Shown here: positions 1 through 6,246 of the stretch, piece by piece
Numbering within the stretch: position 1 is the first letter of the stretch
How the letters are laid out: every line of letters begins with the position of its first letter
NCBI GenBank assembly: GCA_964621215.1
Contig: CAZULF010000103.1
Coordinates: forward strand, 1 to 7,462
Length of the DNA stretch: 7,462 nucleotides
DNA from: CAZULF01 sp964621215
GTDB lineage: Bacteria; Pseudomonadota; Gammaproteobacteria; UBA1113
Direction of reading: 5' to 3'
Program-made: the position numbers and the translations under genes
The notes under the pieces: generated by a model
Seen by the model: the letters and a program-made list of their open reading frames with translations, nothing else
What the model was told of the DNA's origin: nothing
Database searches by the model: none

Positions 1-530
1 TTTAATAACAACGTATTTTTGCCACGCCAACCTAAACCGGCTTTTTCAGCGATAGGTTTTTCTAATACGGGCGCGCTATCAGTAAATGCACGATAGCCAA
101 ATGGCCCAATCGCATCTTGTATTCGTTGTGCTAATTTCTCCAACCGCTTACGCATAAATTTATGGTAATCGCCCCCTAACGCATAGCGAGAAATATAGGC
201 TTTATTATCTTCTTGCAATATTTTTACTGCCTCAGAGTTCGGCGGTAAATAATCCATGCGTACGCTAATGATGCGCACCGTTCCCGGTTCCAACTCCGCT
301 GGCCGGGTGCGCAAGCTTCCATGGCGTTCCATATATTCCATGGTGCCGTGGAAACCACGTTCTAGCCAGGCCAAAAAATCGGGCTCATAAGTGCTCAGAT
401 CACAATCGGTAATTCCAGCTTGCTGAAAACCGAGCTCCTGAGCCCAAGATTTAATAGACTGTGCTAAATTGTTTAGCTGAGTGGCTGGTATGGCGGCAGA
501 TTTTGCGTTAATGTCAGAAGTACGATTCAT
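1..530 (-). CDS. queG: Epoxyqueuosine reductase, N-terminal part (cut by window edge)
   Basis: QueG reduces epoxyqueuosine to queuosine in the anticodon wobble position of tRNAs, using a cobalamin cofactor and [4Fe-4S] clusters in the cytosol. The frame reads from an ATG at 530-528 to the window edge and gives 176 residues, against about 380 for the full E. coli protein. Family motifs seen are YALGGDYHK (116-124; usually YARGRDYHK), FTDSAPVLEK (149-158, with D151 at the place of the family's catalytic Asp) and GLGWRGKNTLL (165-175). The cluster-binding cysteines lie beyond the window. An in-frame TAA three codons upstream makes this the first possible ATG. No Shine-Dalgarno sequence precedes it, so translation may be weak. 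The gene is divergent from nnr with a gap of 15 bases, as in E. coli (yjeS/yjeF). Confidence 0.93.
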   Translation of the reverse strand, partial: MNRTSDINAKSAAIPATQLNNLAQSIKSWAQELGFQQAGITDCDLSTYEPDFLAWLERGFHGTMEYMERHGSLRTRPAELEPGTVRIISVRMDYLPPNSEAVKILQEDNKAYISRYALGGDYHKFMRKRLEKLAQRIQDAIGPFGYRAFTDSAPVLEKPIAEKAGLGWRGKNTLLL

Positions 531-545
531 AGGATTTTATTCAAT

Positions 546-2027
546 ATGTCAGAACATTTATTATACCAGACTAAGGCGATTAAAGCGCTGGAAAAACGCG
601 CGATGCAAGAGTTATCTCTCTCAGAAACGGAATTGATGGAGAGAGCTGGCCATGCTGCATGGAAATTATTACAGCAGTTGGTGCCTACCGCCAAGCATAT
701 TACGGTATTTTGTGGCAGCGGCAATAATGGCGGTGATGGCTTAATCGTCGCACGCTTAGCCAAAGCGGCTGGGCGGGATGTGCATGTCGTATTTGTCGGG
801 CACGTCGCAGAGCAATCTGCTGCCGCCAAAGCCGCTTGGCACGCTTGTATGACAGAGCAGGTTCAGCTTATTACTTTTGGTCCCGGCGCGGAATTACCCG
901 AAACGGATGTCATAGTTGACGCACTGTTAGGCACGGGCTTATCACGTCCATTAACCGACAACATGTTATTAGCCGTGCAAGAGATCAATGCAACTCATGT
1001 TCCTGTGTTAGCGTTGGATGTGCCGACTGGAGTGAATGCAGATACGGGAGTTGCTTATTCCGATGCCGTGAAAGCCAATTGGACCATTACATTTATCGGT
1101 AGAAAAGTGGGATTAGTCACCGGTGCCGCAACGGAATATGTGGGTGAACTCTGGTGTGATGATTTAGGTATCAGCGCAGAGGTATTGGCAAACGTAGCCC
1201 CCGCTGCGCACATTATTGAAGATAGTTTTTATAAATCACTTTTACCACCACGCCACAAAGATAGCCATAAAGGTTTATTTGGACATGTGCTAGTTATTGG
1301 CGGTAATTACGGTATGTCCGGTGCACCGCGCATGGCAGCTGCGGCGGCAGAGCGAGCGGGAGCTGGGCGTGTGACGATAGTGACGCGGCCAGAATATGCA
1401 CCATTAGCCAATCTCGCCATGCCAGAAATATTGAGCTTGGGAGTCAATGATCCCGCCAATATAGATATAGCAAACCATAATCCCTCTTGCATTGTTATCG
1501 GCCCGGGTTTAGGCAGAGATGAGTGGGCACAATCGATGATGCAGTTTGTAACGCAACTCTCGCTACCCTTATTGATGGATGCGGATGCATTACATTGGTT
1601 GGCGGCGCATCCACAGAAACGCGAAAACTGGATTTTAACACCACATCCCGGTGAAGCAGCCACTTTACTGCATGCAACCACACATGACGTGCAATATCAT
1701 CGTTTGGCAGCAGCACATGCATTGCAGCACAAATATGGTGGCACAATCGTTCTCAAAGGCGCAGGTAGTATAGTTTGTTCGTCAGAGACCGTACCGCAGA
1801 TTTGTTATGGCGTAGGTAATCCTGGTATGGCCAGTGCCGGTATGGGCGATAGTTTATCGGGTGTTATCGCTGGCTTGATTGCACAACGTGTTCCACTAGC
1901 ACAGGCTGCAGCAGCGGGTGTATGGTTACATGCAAAAGCAGGTGATCTAGCGGCAAACGCTGGCGGTGAACGCGGATTATTGGCCAGCGATTTATTGCCT
2001 TTTTTACGACGGTTAGTGAATGAGTGA
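546..2027 (+). CDS. nnr: Bifunctional NAD(P)HX epimerase / ADP-dependent NAD(P)HX dehydratase
   Basis: Nnr repairs hydrated, damaged NADH and NADPH in the cytosol. Its N-terminal YjeF_N domain epimerises R- to S-NAD(P)HX, and its C-terminal ribokinase-like domain dehydrates S-NAD(P)HX at the cost of ADP (ATP in some organisms). The protein has 493 residues, near the roughly 515 of E. coli YjeF. N-terminal motifs are GSGNNGGDG (57-65), VDALLGTGL (124-132, with conserved D125) and DVPTGVNADTG (158-168). C-terminal motifs are GHVLVIGG (246-253), GPGLGRD (319-325), DADAL (345-349), LTPHPGE (364-370), LKGAG (403-407) and GNPGMASAGMGDSLSG (424-439), where D435 sits at the ribokinase-type catalytic position. 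All look intact. The start is the first in-frame ATG after AGGATT at 531-536. It is the first gene of a run with tsaE six bases downstream, the same order as E. coli yjeF-yjeE-amiB. Confidence 0.96.
   Translation: MSEHLLYQTKAIKALEKRAMQELSLSETELMERAGHAAWKLLQQLVPTAKHITVFCGSGNNGGDGLIVARLAKAAGRDVHVVFVGHVAEQSAAAKAAWHACMTEQVQLITFGPGAELPETDVIVDALLGTGLSRPLTDNMLLAVQEINATHVPVLALDVPTGVNADTGVAYSDAVKANWTITFIGRKVGLVTGAATEYVGELWCDDLGISAEVLANVAPAAHIIEDSFYKSLLPPRHKDSHKGLFGHVLVIGGNYGMSGAPRMAAAAAERAGAGRVTIVTRPEYAPLANLAMPEILSLGVNDPANIDIANHNPSCIVIGPGLGRDEWAQSMMQFVTQLSLPLLMDADALHWLAAHPQKRENWILTPHPGEAATLLHATTHDVQYHRLAAAHALQHKYGGTIVLKGAGSIVCSSETVPQICYGVGNPGMASAGMGDSLSGVIAGLIAQRVPLAQAAAAGVWLHAKAGDLAANAGGERGLLASDLLPFLRRLVNE
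560..568 (-). promoter_or_regulatory. Predicted queG promoter, extended -10 box
   Basis: Read on the minus strand, bases 568 to 560 give TGGTATAAT, a perfect sigma70 -10 hexamer with the TGn extension. No good -35 box is seen at the usual distance, which extended -10 promoters can tolerate. Transcription would start near 552 and leave a leader of about 20 bases before the queG ATG at 530. The box lies within codons 5-8 of nnr, so the promoter is inside the neighbouring coding region. It is a sequence match only. Confidence 0.5.
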
Positions 2028-2033
2028 CACACT

Positions 2034-2456
2034 ATGAAACAAGAACTTATTTTATCGACTACTGAAGCTATGGAACAATTAGGCGCTGACTTAGCCGCCG
2101 AATGTTTGCGAAATAACCCACCTCAAATTATTTATTTATCCGGTCACTTGGGCGCGGGCAAAACCACCCTTGTGCGAGGTTTTTTACGCGCGTTGGGTCA
2201 CCAAGGTGCGGTTAAAAGCCCGACTTTTACTTTGGTTGAAAGTTATCATTTTACCAGTTTAGTTGTGCATCATTTTGATTTATATCGTTTGGAAAGTCCG
2301 GAAGAGTTGGAATACATCGGAATCCGTGATTACAGCACGGCTAATAGCATTTGCTTAATTGAATGGCCCGAAAAAGGGCAAGGACTCTTGCCCGCGGCAG
2401 ATATAAGTTGCTATATTGACATCATCGATACAGCACGAAAAGTAAAAATAACCTAG
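2034..2456 (+). CDS. tsaE: tRNA t6A biosynthesis ATPase TsaE
   Basis: TsaE is the P-loop ATPase that works with TsaB and TsaD to put threonylcarbamoyl on A37 of ANN-decoding tRNAs (t6A), an essential cytosolic modification in most bacteria. The 140-residue product is close to the E. coli length of 153. It shows the Walker A motif GHLGAGKTT (37-45, with K43 and T44 for nucleotide and Mg2+), the family block SPTFTLVESY (62-71), HHFDLYRL (79-86) and LIEWPEKG (108-115). GAGTG at 2022-2026, overlapping the end of nnr, lies seven bases before the ATG and can serve as ribosome binding site. The six-base gap after nnr and 14-base gap before amiB support cotranscription. The role in t6A is known for the family, not shown here. 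Confidence 0.95.
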   Translation: MKQELILSTTEAMEQLGADLAAECLRNNPPQIIYLSGHLGAGKTTLVRGFLRALGHQGAVKSPTFTLVESYHFTSLVVHHFDLYRLESPEELEYIGIRDYSTANSICLIEWPEKGQGLLPAADISCYIDIIDTARKVKIT

Positions 2457-2470
2457 CCCGGAGCATTCGC

Positions 2471-3715
2471 ATGTCTTGCTGGAAGCACACGCTTCATACA
2501 TTATTACGCAGCGCAAGCCTCCTGGCTTGCCTACTGCTGCTATGCGTGCAATCTGTGCAAGCGGCTGCGCCGGCAGTTTTACAGCAAGTTAAGGTGACTA
2601 CCTCCTCGCCGGACAATACCCGTTTTGAATTGGGATTAACGGCATCCGCACCGTATCACTATTTTTTCTTGCCCAACCCCAATCGTTTAGTGCTTGATTT
2701 TAAAAATACTAAAAATAAAGCAGCCCTATCTAAATTGTCACTACACAATACTGTGGTGCAGCACGTGCGTGCAGGCATTAAAGAACAACAGGATTTACGG
2801 TTAGTATTTGATTTATCAAAGCCGGCCTCTATTTTGCTCACACCGATGTCAGCAACAAAACAATTTCCTGAGCGGTTAATGTTGAATATCAATACCCGAA
2901 GTGAGTCGAAATCTGTAACTGCAACGAAGCCTACAACTCAAGCAGCTTATAAAAAAGTCGCTGCTAAAAATACAACAGCATCCAGCAAACCTGTTGTTAT
3001 GTTGCCGTCGAATCGTGCAGCCCGCAAAGTTGTCATCGTGATTGACCCAGGGCATGGGGGTAAAGATCCCGGTGCAAAAGGCCCCAGTGGCGTTAAAGAA
3101 AAAGAGGTGGTGTTAGGCATTTCTAAAGAACTGTATAAACTATTAAAGAATCAGCCCGGCGTTTCTGTGTCTATGACACGTTATGGAGATTATTATGTCG
3201 GGTTGCGACAACGGCTTGATATTGCACGAGAGAAAAATGCCGATATTTTTATTGCGGTGCATGCGGACGCCTACAAAGATCCTTATTCTTCTGGTGCATC
3301 CGTATTTGCCTTATCTTTACGTGGTGCCAGCAGTGAAGCAGCACGTTGGCTAGCTGCCAAAGAAAACTATTCTGAATTAGCCGGAGTGAACCTGGATGGC
3401 AAAAACGATATGCTGCGTTCGGTATTGATTGATTTATCGCAAACTGCCACCATTAGTTCAAGTTTATGGTTGGGTGAAGATGTGTTAAAACACATGCGGC
3501 GAGTTTCTTCATTGCATCGAAGCCGGGTTGAGCAAGCCCCGTTTGTGGTGCTGAAATCGCCGGATATCCCTTCTATTTTGATCGAAACCGGGTTTATTTC
3601 AAATCCACGTGAAGAGCGTAATCTGAGTAATACGGCCTACCAAAAGCAAGTCGCAGCCGCCATCGTAGCCGGGATTAATCAGTATTTTTACCAACATCCA
3701 CCCGGAGGCAATTAA
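2471..3715 (+). CDS. amiB: Periplasmic N-acetylmuramoyl-L-alanine amidase, AmiB/AmiC type
   Basis: This Zn2+ amidase cleaves the bond between N-acetylmuramic acid and the stem peptide, splitting septal peptidoglycan for daughter-cell separation. The 414-residue protein starts with a Sec-type signal peptide (R13, hydrophobic 15-26, probable cleavage after VQA at 29-31). An AMIN domain follows at about 35-140 and should target the septum or Tol-Pal sites. Next come an Ala/Lys/Thr/Ser-rich linker (about 145-185) and an Amidase_3 domain (187-408). Likely Zn2+ ligands are H195 (IDPGHGGKDPGA), E210 and H264 (IAVHADA), and E372 (IETGFISNP) is the catalytic Glu. The segment at about 288-340 matches the regulatory helix insert that occludes the active site in AmiB/AmiC until an EnvC/NlpD-type activator acts; E298 is the likely occluding ligand. 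No LysM domain follows, unlike E. coli AmiB, so the layout is closer to AmiC while the position is that of amiB. CGGAG at 2459-2463 is a good ribosome binding site. Confidence 0.93.
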   Translation: MSCWKHTLHTLLRSASLLACLLLLCVQSVQAAAPAVLQQVKVTTSSPDNTRFELGLTASAPYHYFFLPNPNRLVLDFKNTKNKAALSKLSLHNTVVQHVRAGIKEQQDLRLVFDLSKPASILLTPMSATKQFPERLMLNINTRSESKSVTATKPTTQAAYKKVAAKNTTASSKPVVMLPSNRAARKVVIVIDPGHGGKDPGAKGPSGVKEKEVVLGISKELYKLLKNQPGVSVSMTRYGDYYVGLRQRLDIAREKNADIFIAVHADAYKDPYSSGASVFALSLRGASSEAARWLAAKENYSELAGVNLDGKNDMLRSVLIDLSQTATISSSLWLGEDVLKHMRRVSSLHRSRVEQAPFVVLKSPDIPSILIETGFISNPREERNLSNTAYQKQVAAAIVAGINQYFYQHPPGGN

Positions 3716-3725
3716 ATCAGTCCAC

Positions 3726-3929
3726 GTAGCCTGGATGGAGCGCTAGCGGAATCCGGGAAACGATATGGAAACTAGCTTCTGACCTCGAGGCATGAATGTC
3801 TTCGTGAAGCATGTGAGGCAGGGATGCCGAACCTGAGCGTACAGGGACGTATTTACAGCGTCTTCACGAAGACATTCATGCCTCAAGGTCCAGTCATCCC
3901 GGATTCCGCTAGCGCTCCATCCAGGCTAC
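3726..3929. repeat. 204-bp nested inverted-repeat element (REP/BIME- or MITE-like)
   Basis: The outer arms, 3726-3758 and 3897-3929, are perfect 33-base reverse complements. Each arm can also fold alone: CCTGGAT (3730-3736) pairs with ATCCGGG (3751-3757) with one G-U pair, around the self-complementary CGCTAGCG (3741-3748). This is the look of REP sequences, and the two copies face each other as in a BIME. A second inverted repeat is nested inside (listed separately). Left and right spacers between outer and inner repeats differ, at 22 and 6 bases. I see no transposase gene, no clear target-site duplication and no T-run, so it is neither an autonomous element nor a classical terminator. As RNA it would form a very stable stem-loop 3' of amiB and could stabilise that mRNA or shield pcnB from read-through. 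Mobilisation by a REP-associated tyrosine transposase encoded elsewhere is inference. Confidence 0.9.
3781..3890. repeat. Inner inverted repeat nested in the 204-bp element
   Basis: Bases 3787-3809 and 3862-3884 are perfect 23-base reverse complements. Including flanking bases, 3781-3809 pairs with 3862-3890 with a single mismatch. The 52-base centre (3810-3861) contains a small hairpin, GGCA-GGGA-TGCC (3817-3828). The arm sequence is unrelated to the outer REP-like arms, so this may be a second element type inserted into the loop of the first. The open frame running through it (from 3824) is a by-product of the repeat and not a gene. Confidence 0.85.
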
Positions 3930-3930
3930 A

Positions 3931-3939
3931 TGGTATGAT
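3931..3939 (+). promoter_or_regulatory. Predicted pcnB promoter, extended -10 box
   Basis: TGGTATGAT is a TGn-extended -10 box with five of six hexamer matches, placed two bases after the end of the nested repeat. No good -35 box lies 17 bases upstream, where the repeat arm ends. Transcription would start near 3946 and leave a leader of about 32 bases before the TTG start of pcnB. Sequence match only. Confidence 0.35.
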
Positions 3940-3967
3940 TCGACGCATTTATAACATCATTGATATT

Positions 3968-3980
3968 AGGCTTTTCCTTG
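3968..3980 (+). promoter_or_regulatory. Ribosome binding site and TTG start that decide the pcnB N-terminus
   Basis: AGG at 3968-3970 lies seven bases before TTG at 3978-3980. The alternative TTG at 3960 has no Shine-Dalgarno sequence, and the nearest upstream ATG (3935) is in another frame. Starting at 3978 gives MNTVITFIKKLF, which parallels the short hydrophobic-basic N-terminus of E. coli PcnB. A non-ATG start is notable because E. coli pcnB is known to use the poor start codon AUU, which keeps its expression low. Confidence 0.6.
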
Positions 3981-5333
3981 AACACCGTTATTACATTTAT
4001 CAAAAAACTGTTTATCAAACAGGATGCTCCGGCCATTGTGCTGCCGGAGCCCACCATTATTCCGCGCAATCAACATAGCATTTCGCGTAAGGCTATCAGC
4101 TCAAATGCAATAAAAGTGCTTTATCGTTTGCATGATGCGGGTTTTGCAGCTTATCTGGTTGGGGGTGGGGTACGTGACCTTTTGTTAGGACGCGAGCCCA
4201 AAGATTTTGACGTTGCCACTAATGCGAGCCCTGAACAAGTTTATAAACTTTTCCGTAACGCTATCACTATCGGCCGACGTTTTAAATTAGTGCATGTGCG
4301 CTTTTCCGGTGAAGTCATTGAAGTAGCCACTTTTAGAAAAGGCGCTTTTGCAGAAGATGATGATGAGCATCGCAGCGAACATGGTTTAATTTTGCGTGAT
4401 AACCAATATGGCACGTTAGAAGACGATGTGGTTCGACGTGATTTCACAATTAATGCTTTGTATTACAATATCGCTGATTTTTCTGTGGTGGATTATGTTG
4501 ATGGTATGCAAGATTTAGAGCGCGGAGTGGTGCGGATGATTGGTGATCCGCTGGAGCGCTTTCGCGAAGATCCCGTGCGAATTTTACGAGCGGTGCGTTT
4601 TGCGGCGAAATTAGGTTTTCGACTTGATGAAGCGACAGCGGCTGCTATTCCAACAACAGCGCCGTTGCTAAGTCATGTTTCTTCTGCACGTTTATTTGAT
4701 GAAGCATTGAAACTACTCATCGGCGGTTATGGCTTGGATACGTTTGCATTATTACGGCAATTACAATTATTAAATTATTTATTCCCATTAACCGAAGCTA
4801 TTTTAGCCCATCCAGAATTACATCAAGAAGCTGATCGTTTTATTTTAAGCATGCTGCGTAATACCGATACTCGATTAGCGCAAGATAAAACGGTTAATCC
4901 GGCTTTTATGATCGCCGTGATGTTATGGTATCCACGCTTGCAGCGCAGCATAGAATTGCATAATGAAGAGGTAGCACATAGCGTCACCATCGAACAAGCG
5001 ACTAACGAAGTCCTTGGTAGGCAAGTGAAATATTTGGCGATCCCTAAACGTTTTACTGCCATGGTGCGAGAAATTTGGTCCTTGCAATTTCATTTAGAAA
5101 GACGTCGACCACATCGTGTGCTGAGTTTGGTGTATAGCCCACGTTTTCGTGCCGCATATGATTTTTTATTACTGCGTGCGGAAATTGATCCTAAGTTGGC
5201 ACCACTGGCAGATTGGTGGACTGAGTTGTCATTGGCCGATGAAGAAAAACGTCATGAACTTATTAAAGAATTAGCGAGTGGTGTTAAAAAGAAACGCCGT
5301 CGGAAGAAGAAAACTATCAATAGTTCTAGTTAA
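3978..5333 (+). CDS. pcnB: Poly(A) polymerase I
   Basis: PcnB adds poly(A) tails to RNA 3' ends, which promotes RNA decay and, in E. coli, controls plasmid copy number through antisense RNA turnover. With the TTG start the product has 451 residues, near the 465 of E. coli. The nucleotidyltransferase head shows LVGGGVRDLLLG (60-71), the catalytic pair D76/D78 in PKDFDVAT, and RRDFTINAL (153-161) with the third catalytic Asp D155. The RNA and head-neck region has RFREDPVRILRAVRF (194-208). The segment IGRRFKLVHV (98-107) fits the published signature that separates poly(A) polymerases from CCA-adding enzymes of the same superfamily. The C-terminus is a strongly basic tail (KKKRRRKKK, 437-445), likely for RNA binding. 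Leucine codons are mostly TTA/TTG. folK follows after 82 bases, the E. coli order, but amiB upstream is not its usual neighbour. Confidence 0.95.
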   Translation: MNTVITFIKKLFIKQDAPAIVLPEPTIIPRNQHSISRKAISSNAIKVLYRLHDAGFAAYLVGGGVRDLLLGREPKDFDVATNASPEQVYKLFRNAITIGRRFKLVHVRFSGEVIEVATFRKGAFAEDDDEHRSEHGLILRDNQYGTLEDDVVRRDFTINALYYNIADFSVVDYVDGMQDLERGVVRMIGDPLERFREDPVRILRAVRFAAKLGFRLDEATAAAIPTTAPLLSHVSSARLFDEALKLLIGGYGLDTFALLRQLQLLNYLFPLTEAILAHPELHQEADRFILSMLRNTDTRLAQDKTVNPAFMIAVMLWYPRLQRSIELHNEEVAHSVTIEQATNEVLGRQVKYLAIPKRFTAMVREIWSLQFHLERRRPHRVLSLVYSPRFRAAYDFLLLRAEIDPKLAPLADWWTELSLADEEKRHELIKELASGVKKKRRRKKKTINSSS

Positions 5334-5349
5334 CCTGAGGCAAAGAAGG

Positions 5350-5380
5350 TTGTCATCCCACGCTACGCTCGGGATGACAA
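5350..5380. repeat. REP-like hairpin between pcnB and folK
   Basis: TTGTCATCCC (5350-5359) pairs perfectly with GGGATGACAA (5371-5380) around an 11-base loop. No T-run follows, so it is a poor Rho-independent terminator. It shares GTCATCCC with 3893-3900 of the large element, and its loop CGCTACGCTC resembles CGCTAGCGCTC at 3907-3917, so the two are probably the same repeat family. It sits in a probable pcnB-folK transcription unit and may adjust the relative mRNA levels of the two genes. Confidence 0.75.
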
Positions 5381-5415
5381 TATTGAAGCGCCGAACTAAT
5401 AGAGAACGTGGAAGA

Positions 5416-5880
5416 ATGACAACATCAGTATTCATCGCTCTAGGCAGCAATCTCGATAACCCAACCCAACACGTATTGAAAGCATTCGATGATTTAGCCG
5501 CTTTGCCACACACCCAATTGCTACGTTGTTCCAGCCTTTATCTGACTGAACCATTAGAACTACCATCGGAATCTCCGACCCCCAAACAACCCAACTATAT
5601 TAACGCTGTTGCTCAACTGACCACAACGCTGTCCCCAACAGATCTCTTACATGCGTTATGGGAAATCGAAAAAGCTCATGGCCGCGTACGCGATGGCACA
5701 CGCTGGGGACCTCGACCGCTGGACTTGGATATCCTACTCTATGGCAACCTTACCCTCGAAACCCCTGAACTGACCATTCCCCACCCCGGCATGATGCAGC
5801 GGGATTTTGTGCTTATCCCCCTGCGCGAAATCGCTCCGGATTTGATTCTGCCAGCTCCTGTTAGCCCCGTCGTCCTGTAA
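5416..5880 (+). CDS. folK: 2-amino-4-hydroxy-6-hydroxymethyldihydropteridine pyrophosphokinase
   Basis: HPPK transfers pyrophosphate from ATP to 6-hydroxymethyl-7,8-dihydropterin, the step before dihydropteroate synthase in folate synthesis, in the cytosol. The 154-residue product matches the family (159 in E. coli): VFIALGSNL (5-13), QPNYINAV (58-65), GRVRDGTRWGPRPLDLDIL (89-107) with Mg2+-binding D103 and D105, then IPHPGMMQRDFVLIPL (121-136). The frame is open upstream to an ATG at 5278 inside pcnB, but those 46 extra codons read through pcnB's end and the hairpin, and the family start is just before VFIALGSN. The ATG at 5416 is therefore chosen; its ribosome binding site (GGAAG, 5410-5414) is unusually close. 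Leucine codons are 19 CTN to 9 TTA/TTG, unlike pcnB, which favours TTA/TTG. Confidence 0.94.
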   Translation: MTTSVFIALGSNLDNPTQHVLKAFDDLAALPHTQLLRCSSLYLTEPLELPSESPTPKQPNYINAVAQLTTTLSPTDLLHALWEIEKAHGRVRDGTRWGPRPLDLDILLYGNLTLETPELTIPHPGMMQRDFVLIPLREIAPDLILPAPVSPVVL

Positions 5881-5904
5881 ACAGAAAAAACTCCCTCTCA
5901 CATA

Positions 5905-5933
5905 TTGCAAAGCGCTTCATTTTCAGGTATAAC
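5905..5933 (+). promoter_or_regulatory. Sigma70-type promoter for the 65-residue small protein gene
   Basis: TTGCAA (5905-5910) and TATAAC (5928-5933) are separated by exactly 17 bases. The -35 box has four of six and the -10 box five of six consensus matches. Transcription would start near 5940, leaving a leader of about 58 bases that carries a strong Shine-Dalgarno sequence (AAGGGG, 5983-5988). It lies in the gap after folK, so the small gene probably has its own transcript. Confidence 0.6.
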
Positions 5934-5997
5934 AATTGATTGATAAATGAACAAAGTTAAGAGGCGATGGATTTGTAATAATAAGGGGAATTGCTCT

Positions 5998-6195
5998 ATG
6001 CGTTATGATGAGGATATGTTGGTTGTCGTGGAAGACAATAACAACAGCCAGGAAGAAGATGTTGATATTAATGGTATTTTAGCCACAGCGGAAATCAAAA
6101 AGCAGCAAGTAGAGAAACGCCGCCGCATCGAGGACATCTTGGTTGAAAAAGAAATCCAAAAAATTTATGGCGACCCGTTGTTAGAAGAAGAGTAG
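5998..6195 (+). CDS. Small acidic charged protein of unknown function
   Basis: The product has 65 residues, beginning MRYDEDMLVVVEDNNN. The first 24 residues are acidic and Asn-rich. A probable helix follows at about 25-60, with the basic cluster KKQQVEKRRR (34-43) and then RIEDILVEKEIQKIYGD (43-59). There is no signal peptide or membrane segment. The pattern of a basic run followed by RRIED and a charged helix recalls small proteins annotated as the PA3496 family in gammaproteobacteria; this is a recollection of pattern, not an alignment. The start at 5998 is preferred to the in-frame ATG at 5947 because AAGGGG (5983-5988) lies nine bases before it. The upstream ATG has no ribosome binding site and sits almost at the predicted transcription start. 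It appears monocistronic. Confidence 0.7.
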   Translation: MRYDEDMLVVVEDNNNSQEEDVDINGILATAEIKKQQVEKRRRIEDILVEKEIQKIYGDPLLEEE

Positions 6196-6246
6196 AGCGG
6201 AGCCAGAACACCATTGCATTTTATGATTTCGTTTTATACATAACCT

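Noticed and set aside
1307..1746. Minus-strand open frames within nnr
   Set aside because: They are antisense to conserved catalytic motifs of nnr, have no family resemblance or ribosome binding site, and are explained as shadows of the real gene.
2519..2530. Possible lipobox (LLAC) in the amidase signal peptide
   Set aside because: The cysteine lies in the middle of the hydrophobic core, with hydrophobic sequence continuing after it, and a normal signal peptidase I site (VQA) follows; a lipoprotein is unlikely.
3726..3929. Reading the nested repeat as a Rho-independent terminator for amiB
   Set aside because: The stem is strong but no T-run follows either 3' arm, and the arms look like REP sequences; an effect on RNA stability is more plausible.
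3824..4078. An 84-codon plus-strand open frame starting inside the nested repeat
   Set aside because: It translates the repeat arms and then runs through the start of pcnB in the wrong frame. No family motif, and its start is within the repeat core.
5278..5415. A 46-codon N-terminal extension of folK
   Set aside because: It would overlap the end of pcnB and translate the REP-like hairpin; the family N-terminus (VFIALGSN) begins just after the ATG at 5416.
5947..5997. Earlier ATG for the small acidic protein
   Set aside because: It has no ribosome binding site and sits only about seven bases after the predicted transcription start, while the ATG at 5998 has AAGGGG at good spacing.
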